Positions 26,601 to 34,240 of a stretch of DNA of 64,000 nt are shown here, piece by piece. Made by a program: the position numbers and the translations under genes. The notes under the pieces were generated by a model, which had not been told where the DNA came from, did no database searches, and saw only the letters and a list, made by a program, of their open reading frames with translations. Source of the DNA: DATFXM01 sp035315885 (GTDB lineage Bacteria; Acidobacteriota; Blastocatellia; UBA7656); assembly GCA_035315885.1 (NCBI GenBank), contig DATFXM010000167.1, positions 53,950 through 117,949 on the forward strand, given 5' to 3'. Every line of letters begins with the position of its first letter. The stretch's first letter is position 1.

Positions 26601-27526
26601 CCTTCCCTTGCACGGCGTACCACGTCGTCGTAAGCCCGAACCAACTCGGGGAACGTGAGCTGCTCTGCCCGTTTGATGTTCGGCACAAGCAGCGACCTGG
26701 CGCCATCCTTTCGAGTCACGTCGACGGCTACGCCAATGTTCACTGCCGTCGAGTGGACTCGATAAGCAACGCCGTCCTTTTCTTCGTATGAATCGTTCAA
26801 CTTCGGGTATTCCGCGAGAGCCCTAACCAACGCGCTGGTTATCAGGTGCGTGAACGACACGCGCTGACCCGCTGCTTTCAGACGGGCGTTGATCAGGCGC
26901 CGGTTCTCTTCCAGAAGCTTGACGGATATCTGTCGCTGCGAGGTCGCCGTTGGAACCGAAATACTTGCCGCCATGTTCTCGGCAAGCTTCAGACCCGGTC
27001 CCCGAATCGCTATTCTGTCGACGCTCTCCGCCGGTTCGGCGGCCGCCGGCTGCGTGGGTTGCGGCTGAGACGCGGGCGTCGCCGGTGGCTGTGGGACTGG
27101 AGCGGCGATCTCTGGTTTCGCCGCAGCTTCCTCAGGCCTCGCGATCCGCTCTGCGGCGGGCACCGCGGATAGAGTCGATTGCGCGTCAGCGCCTGAACGC
27201 CTGCCTTCCATTCCCGCTCTTTCCGACTCGTCTGCCTTGCGAGTTGGAATGGACCAGTTGTAGCTCGGCTCAAGCAGGGCGCTCGTGGAGTCGCCGCCGG
27301 CTCGAACCTGAGCGGGGCCCGGCGGGGGGTTCCCGTCTCGGCCTTCGGCAACCTGATCGGTACGCCCGGTCAGTTCCTCGAAGAACTCGCGCCATTCGGG
27401 ATCAAGTGAGTTCGGGTTTAGTTCGAATTGGGTCAGGAGCTCGCTGACGTAATCAGCGTTGACCCCGAACTCATCGGCGATGACTTGATCTGCTTCCGCT
27501 CTGGTGATCTGCATAGTCCGTGTCAT
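23669..27526 (-). CDS. kgd: Multifunctional 2-oxoglutarate dehydrogenase/decarboxylase, E2-E1 fusion (KGD type)
   Basis: A 1285-residue TCA-cycle enzyme of the mycobacterial KGD type. The N-terminal SucA-like helix (VNADYVSELLTQFELNP) is followed by a low-complexity Pro/Ala linker. Next comes an E2-type acyltransferase domain (about 170-415) with the catalytic TYDHRIVQG (H382), then the thiamine-diphosphate E1 part. The E1 part shows GMAHRGRLNVIANV, GDAAFAGEGIVAE, VHLVVNNQLGFTTPP and IGFRRLGHNEGDEP. No lipoyl domain is present, as in other KGD proteins. The enzyme would take 2-oxoglutarate to succinyl-CoA with a separate lipoyl/E3 partner, or decarboxylate it to succinic semialdehyde. It faces the kinase gene, with an inverted repeat between them. 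The start could also be the ATG four codons later. Confidence 0.93.
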   Translation of the reverse strand: MTRTMQITRAEADQVIADEFGVNADYVSELLTQFELNPNSLDPEWREFFEELTGRTDQVAEGRDGNPPPGPAQVRAGGDSTSALLEPSYNWSIPTRKADESERAGMEGRRSGADAQSTLSAVPAAERIARPEEAAAKPEIAAPVPQPPATPASQPQPTQPAAAEPAESVDRIAIRGPGLKLAENMAASISVPTATSQRQISVKLLEENRRLINARLKAAGQRVSFTHLITSALVRALAEYPKLNDSYEEKDGVAYRVHSTAVNIGVAVDVTRKDGARSLLVPNIKRAEQLTFPELVRAYDDVVRRAREGKLQLADFQGTTISLTNPGTIGTTASNPRLMVGQGAIIATGAMEYPPEYLAMTPEALSRLGISKIMVLTSTYDHRIVQGAESGAFLARVDELLRGLHGFYDKIFQQLGIPFRPYRWSVDTNPALLGEDRYRAEIRKQARVFELINAYRVRGHLVADIDPLGWKDVQYHKELDIQTYGLTIWDLDREFLTAGLTDKETAPLREVLDLLRRYYCGKVAVEYRNIQDPEEKEFIRSRVEREPAPVPAEIRKQMLWKLISAESFEKFLGTKYLGQKRFSIEGNETVIALLDQLIEGAAERGIEDITLGMAHRGRLNVIANVIGKFCERIFTSFEGSIHPSYPHDQGDVKYHQGASGVRETEDGKHVALSVASNPSHLEFVDPVVEGLVRAKQDVDGNRANRLAVLLHGDAAFAGEGIVAETLNLSQLPGYHTGGTVHLVVNNQLGFTTPPEEGRSSYYSTDIAKMIQVPIFHINSDDMDAAYNTLQIALDYRQQFRKDVVLDVIGFRRLGHNEGDEPTYTQPVMYQRIKAHPGAREIYARQLVAEGVITTDEVTGLMDERWRRYENAQLGAKEIVAKQGKQPAIIEPEPEVDSVEISQTGVDGETLNQIAFTLTHLPNGFNLNPKVVGLLGRRSKMVQGQMPVDWGTAEALAFGSLLVEGTPVRISGQDTVRGTFSHRHAAFVDTQTGEEWIPLARLAPEKARFQIYDSPLSEAGALGFEYGYSVAAPQGMVLWEAQFGDFVNAAQVIIDQFIASGEEKWNQSSRVTLLLPHGYEGQGPEHSSARFERFLQLCAGGNLQVCNCSTAAQYFHLLRRQAKLDAPRPLIIVTPKSLLRLAEASSEIGRFTTGGFLPVIADETADATRVRHVLLCSGKVYYDLDAERRRLGYDASAIIRVEQLYPFPKAQLLAELNRYAGANEVRWVQEEPENYGAWSFLECRLRDLAGAWPVKYVGRRASASTATGSHTIHQMEQRLLIAQAFA

Positions 27527-27598
27527 GCTGACTTATCCCCGTGCGCAGCAATTGAACAGTTTAATTGGGTCCAGCCGGGATTAAAAGACCCCTGAAGA

Positions 27599-27745
27599 AG
27601 TTCTGAGTTCTGAGTGCGCCGGAAGCGATCGGCCGACAAGGCGACACGCGGCGGCGTTACCGACCGACTCAGAACTCAGGACTCAGAACTCAGGACTCAG
27701 AACTTCCCCTTCCAACACGCCGCCGCCTACTGCATACTGCATATT
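27599..27745. repeat. Heptamer repeats upstream of the ATP-grasp gene
   Basis: CTGAGT words at 27599-27617 face ACTCAGA/ACTCAGG words at 27667-27706. An ACTGCAT run (27723-27745) follows up to 4 bp before the ATG. If read as protein these make an unlikely extension, so they mark the gene's true 5' boundary. Confidence 0.8.
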
Positions 27746-27748
27746 CCC

Positions 27749-28996
27749 ATGCATCGAGTCCTATTGTTGTTACCGACGACGACCTATCGGACGAAGGCCT
27801 TCATTGAGGCGGCGTCAAATCTTGGCGTAGAACTCGCTGCGGCGTCAGAGTTGCCGAGCACGATGGAGCCTTTGAATCCGGGCGGATTGTTGACCCTCGA
27901 TTTTCTACGTCCGGAGCTCGCAGCAGAACGCGCCGCCGCCTTCGCAGCCCGGTATCCGGTTGACGTGGTGATCCCCGTAGACGAGGACACTGCGGTGGCA
28001 GCCGCCTGGATCGGAGAGGCGTTAAACATCCCGCACAACCCTCCCAGTGCAGCTTACACAGCCAAGAATAAACTGCTGATGCGGAGAGCGCTGATGAAGG
28101 CCGGTCTCCCGGTCCCGCGTTTCCACAGTTTTCCGGTAGGCGCCGATCCGCTGGAACACGCCGATCGAGTCGGTTATCCCTGCGTCGTGAAACCGGCCTT
28201 TCTGTCCACGAGCCGCGGCGTTATGCGAGCCGACAATGATCTCGAGCTCGTCGCCGCCTGTGACAGGTTGGAAAAAATTCTGGTACAGAAAGACGTTGCC
28301 AGGCGTGGCGGGGTCGCGGCAACAGAGGTGCTGCTGGAGCAGTTCCTTCCAGGATTCGAAATCGCAATCGAGGGATTACTAACCGACGGCAGGCTGAAAG
28401 TGCTGGCGATCTTTGACAAGCCGGACCAGTTGGACGGGCCGTTCTTCGAAGAAACAATCTACGTAACCCCGTCCCGACTGACAAAAGAAACTCAGGACGC
28501 AGTGGCGCTGGCTACCGAAGCCGCTGCTCGAGCAATGGGTCTCGTTCGAGGTCCCATTCACGCCGAGTTGAGGATCAATGACTCAGGTCCCTGGGTGATC
28601 GAAGTCGCTGCCCGGTCTATAGGCGGGCAGTGCTCTCGCACGCTTCGGTTCGGTAGAGAGCTGGCTTCGCTTGAAGAGTTGATAATCAGGCACGCGTTGC
28701 AAGAAGACGTGACGTCTGTTGAACGCGAAGAGCTTGCTGCGGCGGTAATGATGATTCCGATTCCGCGCGCTGGGGTTCTCAAAGAGATAACCGGTATTGA
28801 GGAGGCACGACGACTGCCTGGGATCGAGGACGTGATCATCACCGCGCATCTTACGCAACGAATTGCGCCGCCGCCCGAGGGAGCAAGTTATCTCGGGTTT
28901 ATCTTCAGCCGGACGACCACTGCATCAGAGGCCGAGTCGGCAGTTCGAGAGGCGCATCGGCGACTGAAGTTCACGATTGAGGACAGTAGGCAGTAG
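27749..28996 (+). CDS. ATP-grasp ligase, L-amino-acid ligase-like
   Basis: A 415-residue cytoplasmic ATP-grasp enzyme. The N-terminal Rossmann-like part (VLLLLPTTTYRTKAF) is followed by the ATP-grasp fold: AAYTAKNKLLMRRALMKAG, YPCVVKPAFLSTSRGVM, VLLEQFLPGFEIAIEGLL and WVIEVAARSIGGQCSRTL. The C-terminal domain (LKEITGIEEARRLPGIEDV) resembles the LAL_C2 domain of dipeptide-forming L-amino-acid ligases. So a peptide-bond-forming or carboxylate-amine ligase is likely, though the substrate is unknown. Starting at ATG 27749 avoids a 45-codon extension made of heptamer repeats. The last codons and the stop (AGTAGGCAGTAG) are themselves repeat sequence, so the native C-terminus may have been replaced. 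Confidence 0.75.
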   Translation: MHRVLLLLPTTTYRTKAFIEAASNLGVELAAASELPSTMEPLNPGGLLTLDFLRPELAAERAAAFAARYPVDVVIPVDEDTAVAAAWIGEALNIPHNPPSAAYTAKNKLLMRRALMKAGLPVPRFHSFPVGADPLEHADRVGYPCVVKPAFLSTSRGVMRADNDLELVAACDRLEKILVQKDVARRGGVAATEVLLEQFLPGFEIAIEGLLTDGRLKVLAIFDKPDQLDGPFFEETIYVTPSRLTKETQDAVALATEAAARAMGLVRGPIHAELRINDSGPWVIEVAARSIGGQCSRTLRFGRELASLEELIIRHALQEDVTSVEREELAAAVMMIPIPRAGVLKEITGIEEARRLPGIEDVIITAHLTQRIAPPPEGASYLGFIFSRTTTASEAESAVREAHRRLKFTIEDSRQ

Positions 28997-29148
28997 GGAG
29001 TAGGCAGTGTGGTTTGGGCACGGCCAATACTGGGACGTGTTCTTATCAGGGATGAACAGGAGTTAAGCAACTGAATTGTTCCGATTCTTAATAAAAAAGA
29101 GTTGACTTGGTACGAACCGCCAAATAAGGTGACTGCCTACTGCCTACT
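28983..29148. repeat. Inverted heptamer pair (AGGCAGT family) after the ATP-grasp gene
   Basis: The left arm at 28985-29009 reads ACAGTAGGCAGTAGGGAGTA and the right arm at about 29131-29148 is GACTGCCTACTGCCTACT. About 120 bp of non-repetitive sequence lies between them. The left arm carries the stop codon of the preceding gene. The remaining gap, to 29287, holds only the promoter and leader region of the S41 peptidase gene. Confidence 0.8.
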
Positions 29149-29287
29149 CTTCTAGCTTTTCCCCAGGGCGGTCGGTAAGATAGACTCTTCAACTGTCTGT
29201 TAGTTCCTTTTTAGCCCGAAAATCAACAACCCAGAACGACGCTCGCTTATCTCACCAGCGAGCCCGCAGTCGCCCCGGAGGTTTTGA

Positions 29288-30664
29288 ATGAAGCGCCTTC
29301 TACTAATCCTCATAGTCTGTTGCCTCCTGCTGGTGGCTCCGTCAACTCGAGCTTACCAGCAGCAAACACCGCCTCAACCCGTCGCCGCGGTCGCGAGCGG
29401 GACTGCTACCCTGCGACAGGAAACCTTCGACATCGTCTGGCGAACGGTCAAGGAAAAGCACTGGGATCCCACCCTTGGAGGCGTCGATTGGGATAACGTA
29501 AGACGACAGTATGAGCCCAAGGCAAATGCAGCGAAGACCGATCGTGAGTTCTACATCGTGCTCCAGGAAATGCTTGGGGAGCTGCATCAATCGCACTTTG
29601 CGATCATCCCTCCCGAAGCAATCGTTACCGAAGATACGCACGAACCGCAGGGTGGAGGCATCGGCGTAGATGTGAGGTTCATCGATGGTCAGGCGGTGAT
29701 CTCTAAGGTCGAGCCTGGATCCAGGGCCGCCGCCGCCGGAATCCGCACTGGTTTCGTAGTCCTCCAGGTGAACGAGACTCCTGTCCAGCGCGTCATCGAC
29801 CGCTTCAAAAACAGCCAGGAGTCGGCGGCAATACAAAAGCTCAGGCTGGCGAGGGTCGTGCTCGCGCTTATTGACGGCAAGCCCGATACAACGGTAAAGC
29901 TGACGGTGCTTGATGGTGAGGACAAGCAACGAGAATTCGCGGTGCAACGAGAGCGCCTGAAGGGCGAAATGTCCGCGCGGCTTGGAAACTTTCCCCCTCA
30001 ATACACCGAGTTTGAAGCCAAACGCCTGGACGGAGGCATCGGGTACATTAGGTTCAACATCTTCGTCATGCTGGTGTTGGACCGGATAAAGGATGCGATC
30101 CGCAATTTTCATGGTGCGCCGGGGATAATTATCGACATCCGTGGCAACCCCGGAGGGTTTGGCGGCATGGCGCCCGGCATCGCTGGAGTGCTTCAAAAGA
30201 CTCAGACTTCGCTGGGCGTGATGACCATGCGAGCCGGCTATCAGAACTTTGTAGCGTTTCCGCAACCGAACCCTTACACCGGCCCCGTCGTTATCCTAAC
30301 GGACGGGTGCAGCGGGTCGACTAGCGAGATTTTCGCCGCGGGAATGCAGGATATCGGCCGGGCAGTCGTTGTTGGCGAGCGAACGATGGGAGCGGCTCTC
30401 CCGTCGGTATTCTTCAAGCTCCCAACGGGCGCAATTTTTCAATACGCATTTGCTGACTTCAAGACGCCGAAAGGGGCCCTCGTAGAGGGAAACGGGGTAA
30501 AACCGGACGTGGAGGTCAAGTTGACGCGTAAAGTGCTACTCGAAGGTCGAGACCCGCAACTCGAGTCAGCCGTCGAGCAGATCAAGAAACGTGCAGGATC
30601 GGGAACCGGCTCGTCGCCGTCGACCAATGGTTCCAATAAAGAGTTCGACACCAGAAAGGAATAA
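29288..30664 (+). CDS. Secreted S41-family peptidase with PDZ domain
   Basis: A 458-residue exported protease. A signal peptide (MKRLLLILIVCCLLLVAPST, then RAYQ) precedes a tail-specific-protease N-terminal region with LGELHQSHFAI. Next are a PDZ domain (GGGIGVDVRF to GFVVLQVNETPV) and the S41 catalytic core IDIRGNPGGFGG and LTDGCSGSTSEIFAAGM, with the probable nucleophile in GSTSE. The usual CtpA lysine is absent: GERTMGAA replaces the GKG-type motif. Together with the His in LHQSH this suggests the tricorn/S41B-like mechanism. GGAGG sits 7 bp before ATG 29288. The next gene begins 3 bp after the stop, so they form an operon. Confidence 0.88.
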   Translation: MKRLLLILIVCCLLLVAPSTRAYQQQTPPQPVAAVASGTATLRQETFDIVWRTVKEKHWDPTLGGVDWDNVRRQYEPKANAAKTDREFYIVLQEMLGELHQSHFAIIPPEAIVTEDTHEPQGGGIGVDVRFIDGQAVISKVEPGSRAAAAGIRTGFVVLQVNETPVQRVIDRFKNSQESAAIQKLRLARVVLALIDGKPDTTVKLTVLDGEDKQREFAVQRERLKGEMSARLGNFPPQYTEFEAKRLDGGIGYIRFNIFVMLVLDRIKDAIRNFHGAPGIIIDIRGNPGGFGGMAPGIAGVLQKTQTSLGVMTMRAGYQNFVAFPQPNPYTGPVVILTDGCSGSTSEIFAAGMQDIGRAVVVGERTMGAALPSVFFKLPTGAIFQYAFADFKTPKGALVEGNGVKPDVEVKLTRKVLLEGRDPQLESAVEQIKKRAGSGTGSSPSTNGSNKEFDTRKE

Positions 30665-30667
30665 TTT

Positions 30668-31420
30668 ATGAAGCGAATGCTCAACTCAGTTCTCTTGACG
30701 ATGGTTCTGGCGGCGTGCGCGTTTGCCCAGGCGGATAAGCAGCCGGCCAAACCCGATGCGTCCATGCCCTCGGCGGACCAGATCCTGGAGAAATACGTTC
30801 AGGCTTTGGGAGGAAAAGCGGCTCTCGAAAAACAGACCAGCCGCGTGGCCAAAGGCAGCTTTGAGATTCCGGCGTTTGGCGCGACCGGCACTCTCGAAAG
30901 CTATGCCAAGGCTCCAAACAAGCGGATCACGATAATCGACATCCCCGGCTTCGGAACGATCTATGAAGGTTTCGATGGCAAGACGGGATGGGCCAAGGAT
31001 CCACAACAGGGTCTTCGAGACCAGACCGGCGCCGAGTTGGCCTCCGCCAAACTTGAATCAGAATTTCACCGCGATACCAAACTAAAACAGCTCTATCCGA
31101 AGATTGTGGTGAAAGGCAAAGATAAGGTTGGCGACAAGGACGCTTATGTATTGGAAGCGACTCCGACCGAGGGTCCCACCGAGACCTGGTATTTCGACGT
31201 CGCGAGCGGTCTGCTGGTCAGGTCCGATGCCGAACGCGAAAGCCCTCAGGGCAAAGTCCCGGTGCAGGTCTACGTCGATTCCTATAAGGACTTCGACGGG
31301 GTCAAAATCCCTTCGGTGCTGCGTCAGGTCACGCCCGCTTTCACGCTCAACATCAAGATCGAAGACGTAAAGCACAACGTGCAGGTAGACGAGACAAAGT
31401 TCAACAAGCCGGCGAACTAA
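30668..31420 (+). CDS. Periplasmic LolA/outer-membrane-lipoprotein-sorting-like protein
   Basis: A 250-residue exported protein of the LolA-like beta-sandwich group seen with acidobacterial peptidases. The signal region MKRMLNSVLLTMVLAACAFA could be cut before Cys (LAAC, lipoprotein) or after AFA. The mature part begins with the common DQILEKYVQALGGKAALEK. It continues with YEGFDGKTGWAKDP, YVLEATPTEGPTETWYFDV and YKDFDGVKIPSVLRQ, a pattern of strands typical of the fold. The function is unknown; a carrier or sensor of lipid or peptide is possible. It lies 3 bp from the S41 peptidase gene with AAAGGA before ATG 30668, so it is co-translated. Confidence 0.75.
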   Translation: MKRMLNSVLLTMVLAACAFAQADKQPAKPDASMPSADQILEKYVQALGGKAALEKQTSRVAKGSFEIPAFGATGTLESYAKAPNKRITIIDIPGFGTIYEGFDGKTGWAKDPQQGLRDQTGAELASAKLESEFHRDTKLKQLYPKIVVKGKDKVGDKDAYVLEATPTEGPTETWYFDVASGLLVRSDAERESPQGKVPVQVYVDSYKDFDGVKIPSVLRQVTPAFTLNIKIEDVKHNVQVDETKFNKPAN

Positions 31421-31485
31421 TCCGCATTGCCGAGTCTTTGCAGAGCCACGAGGCGCGTTGCAGGACTACCAAGCAACGCGCCTTG

Positions 31486-32337
31486 CTATTTAATCTTCAA
31501 GAGTCTCGCCGCATTGTCATAGAAGATCTTCTGTCTGACTTCGGGAGTAAAGCCTTCAAGCGTATTGAAGTCGGCAATCCAGCGTTCGGGAGTTATGAAG
31601 GGATAATCGCTGCCAAACATTATTCGATCCTGAAGTCTGCGGCGTGCCTCATCCATTATCGACTTCGGAATGTACTTCGGAGACCAGCCGGAGAGATCCA
31701 TGAAAACGTTCGACTTGTGACCTATAATCGCCAGCATCTCATCGTGCCACGGCCATGACGGATGAGCGCCGATTATCGTTAGCTCCGGAAATTGAGCCGC
31801 CACATGATCAAGGTAAATCGGCCGCGTGTGATCGAGCCGAATGCCCATCCCACCGGGTACCCCCGCACCGAGCGCGTTTGTGCCGGTGTGAAATAGTGCA
31901 GGCACACCAAGCGAGGCGATCTTCTCGTACAGCGGAAAGAAGCGCGGATCGTTTGGATAAAATGCCTGAACGCCCGGATGAAACTTTGCGCCTTTCATTC
32001 CAAGCTCGCTGATTGCGCGTTCCATTTCGTCAACCGCACGCTTGCCCTTCCACGGATCAGCGCAGGCGAATCCAACAAACTGTTTGGGGTACTTCTTTAC
32101 TACATCGGCGACTTCGTCGTTGGTCAGCGGCGGAAGTCCTGTAGCGGTTTCGGCATCCCACGCCAGCAGGACTCCTAACATGTCCATGTCGGCGTACAGA
32201 CGTGCTACTTCATCCATCTCCCGAATCGGAACCGTGCCTCGGAAAAACTTTTCGGCCGGAAGTCGATAAGGCTTAATCGCACCGTCCAGAAAGCTCCCGG
32301 TGGGAAGGTGCACGTGCATGTCTATCGCTTTGGTCAT
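31486..32337 (-). CDS. Amidohydrolase-2 family metal-dependent hydrolase
   Basis: A 283-residue cytoplasmic TIM-barrel hydrolase. Metal ligands appear in the right order: the HxH of IDMHVHLP near the start, a Lys/His strand GAKFHPGVQAF, IGAHPSWPW and the terminal Asp in MFGSDYPF. It belongs to the same superfamily as aminocarboxymuconate semialdehyde decarboxylase and related (de)carboxylases, so the reaction may be either hydrolysis or decarboxylation; the substrate cannot be read from sequence. No operon partner: both neighbours point the other way. A fairly weak ribosome site precedes ATG 32337. Confidence 0.85.
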   Translation of the reverse strand: MTKAIDMHVHLPTGSFLDGAIKPYRLPAEKFFRGTVPIREMDEVARLYADMDMLGVLLAWDAETATGLPPLTNDEVADVVKKYPKQFVGFACADPWKGKRAVDEMERAISELGMKGAKFHPGVQAFYPNDPRFFPLYEKIASLGVPALFHTGTNALGAGVPGGMGIRLDHTRPIYLDHVAAQFPELTIIGAHPSWPWHDEMLAIIGHKSNVFMDLSGWSPKYIPKSIMDEARRRLQDRIMFGSDYPFITPERWIADFNTLEGFTPEVRQKIFYDNAARLLKIK

Positions 32338-32481
32338 ATACTAGCCTCGATTGCTCAGGCGGCCTCAAAAACAGTCGAGAAAATCGTAGCAGACCCGCAT
32401 CGTGCATTCGAAGCCGGATCTGAGTCGTTCTATGTATCGCGGGTTGACTGGAACAAGACTCGATGAAAGGTGGACAGAACT

Positions 32482-34182
32482 ATGCTGCCTCGTAGCGCCG
32501 CAACTCCCTGTTTGCTTCGCGTGAGTCGCTTAATCGCGCTGATCCTTCTGCTATCGAACCTGGCGCCCGGAACTATTCGGGCGCGCGACAACACCAACGG
32601 AGAGCTAACCGCTCAGATCGATCGGCTTGTGGGCGAGGTCTACAAGGACGACCAGCCTGGAGCGGCGGTCATCGTGGTTAAGAATGGCGAAACGGTTTAC
32701 CGGAAGGCGTTTGGCATGGCAGACCTTGAGTTGGGGGTCAAAATGGCGCCCGACATGGTGTTTCGAATCGGCTCAATCACAAAGCAGTTCACCGCGGTGT
32801 CGATCCTGATGCTTTTGGAGCAGGGCAAGCTGGCATTGACTGATGAGCTGACCAAGTTCTTCCCGGACTACCCGACGCACGGCCGCAAGATAACCGTCGA
32901 GAACCTGCTGAATCACACTTCAGGAATCAAGAGCTACACCAGTTTGCCTGAATGGCTGCCCCTGTGGCGAAAGGACATGTCAGTCAACGAGATCATCGCG
33001 CTATTCAAGGACAAGCCGATGGACTTCGCGCCCGGGGAGAAGTGGGCTTACAACAACTCAGGATACATTCTGCTCGGGGCAATAATCGAAAAGGTGTCGG
33101 GACAAAGTTATGAAGACTTCCTTCAGAAGAACATTTTCGACGTCGTTGGGATGAAGCATTCGTTCTATGGCAGCGCGAGCCGGGTAATTCCCCGAAGGAT
33201 CCCCGGCTATGGTCGCGGCAAGAGCGGTCTCGAAAACGCGCCGTACCTGAGCATGACGCAACCGTTCGCGGCCGGCTCGCTTCTTTCGACAGTCGACGAT
33301 CTGGCGATGTGGGATGCCGCACTTCAGTCGGGCAAGCTGGTGAAAAAGGAAACCCTGATGCTGGCGTTCACGCCGAGCAAGTTGAACAATGGAGTCTCAA
33401 CTGGCTACGGCTTCGGCTGGACAATTGTCAACTACGACAAGAGTCTAATGATAGAGCATGGCGGCGGCATCAACGGTTTCACGACCTATGAGATTCACGT
33501 GGTTCCGGAAAAAGTGTTCGTGGCCGTCCTGACCAACAGAAGTTATCTCCCGTCGCCGGACAAGGTCGCCTTCAAAATTGCGTGTCTCGCGATGGGTAAG
33601 CCATATCGCGACCCGGTAGCCATCACGCTACCGGAAAAAACGATGGATGGTTACGTGGGAGTCTACGAGGGCGATGAGCGCACGCGTAGAACAATCACAC
33701 GCGATGGCAATCAGCTCTACACTCAAAGCAGTGGCGGCGTGAAGGCGCCTATCTATCCGATGAGCGAGACCGAGTTCTACATCAAGGACTCGATGGAGCG
33801 GCTCACTTTTTCAAAGCAGGGAACTGTGCAGGTCGTAACGGTGACGGATCGATACGGTCCACCTGAAGTGTCAAGGAAGACGAGCTCTGCGCCACAAGCG
33901 GCGCGCAAGGAAATCAAGCTCGATCCGGACAAGCTTGCTCGTTACGTTGGGGACTACGAAATTGCGCCTGGCAGCTTGGTCACGGTAAGCAAGAACGGTG
34001 AAAAGTTGACGGCCCAGATGGTGGGTCAGCCGGCACTCGAGATCTTCGCCGAGACGGATCTCAAGTTTTTCGTCAAGGAGATCGACGCTGGAATCGAGTT
34101 CATCGCAGACGATGCCGGGCGCATAACCGGAGCCGTGGTCGTTCAGGGAAGCCAGAGACTACAGTGCAAGAAGATAAAGTGA
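32482..34182 (+). CDS. Secreted serine hydrolase, beta-lactamase class C / PBP4* type
   Basis: A 566-residue exported hydrolase. After the signal peptide (LIALILLLSNLAPGTIRA) the class C fold shows SITKQF (S98, K101), YNNSGY (Y190) and HGGGINGF (H326), the three catalytic boxes. A C-terminal DUF3471-like beta-domain pair follows (TMDGYVGVYEGDERT and KLARYVGDYEIAPGS). Such proteins are usually D-amino-acid peptidases or esterases rather than resistance enzymes. ATG 32482 is chosen because AAAGGTGG lies before it; GTG 32470 is possible. The TGA stop runs directly into a 45-nt hairpin. Confidence 0.87.
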   Translation: MLPRSAATPCLLRVSRLIALILLLSNLAPGTIRARDNTNGELTAQIDRLVGEVYKDDQPGAAVIVVKNGETVYRKAFGMADLELGVKMAPDMVFRIGSITKQFTAVSILMLLEQGKLALTDELTKFFPDYPTHGRKITVENLLNHTSGIKSYTSLPEWLPLWRKDMSVNEIIALFKDKPMDFAPGEKWAYNNSGYILLGAIIEKVSGQSYEDFLQKNIFDVVGMKHSFYGSASRVIPRRIPGYGRGKSGLENAPYLSMTQPFAAGSLLSTVDDLAMWDAALQSGKLVKKETLMLAFTPSKLNNGVSTGYGFGWTIVNYDKSLMIEHGGGINGFTTYEIHVVPEKVFVAVLTNRSYLPSPDKVAFKIACLAMGKPYRDPVAITLPEKTMDGYVGVYEGDERTRRTITRDGNQLYTQSSGGVKAPIYPMSETEFYIKDSMERLTFSKQGTVQVVTVTDRYGPPEVSRKTSSAPQAARKEIKLDPDKLARYVGDYEIAPGSLVTVSKNGEKLTAQMVGQPALEIFAETDLKFFVKEIDAGIEFIADDAGRITGAVVVQGSQRLQCKKIK

Positions 34183-34186
34183 GTTC

Positions 34187-34231
34187 AGAGTTCTGAGTGC
34201 CAACCCCTTTGGGATTGGCACTCAGAACTCT
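34187..34231. terminator. Perfect heptamer hairpin between convergent genes
   Basis: A 17-bp perfect stem (AGAGTTCTGAGTGCCAA with its complement), one mismatch, then CCC-TTT-GGG at the tip. It lies 4 bp after the serine hydrolase stop and 9 bp before the M28 peptidase stop, so it could end transcripts from both sides. There is no T-run, so intrinsic termination is uncertain. Its arms are the CTGAGT repeat family and its tip resembles the small palindrome of the 77-bp array. Confidence 0.6.
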
Positions 34232-34240
34232 ACATAACCG

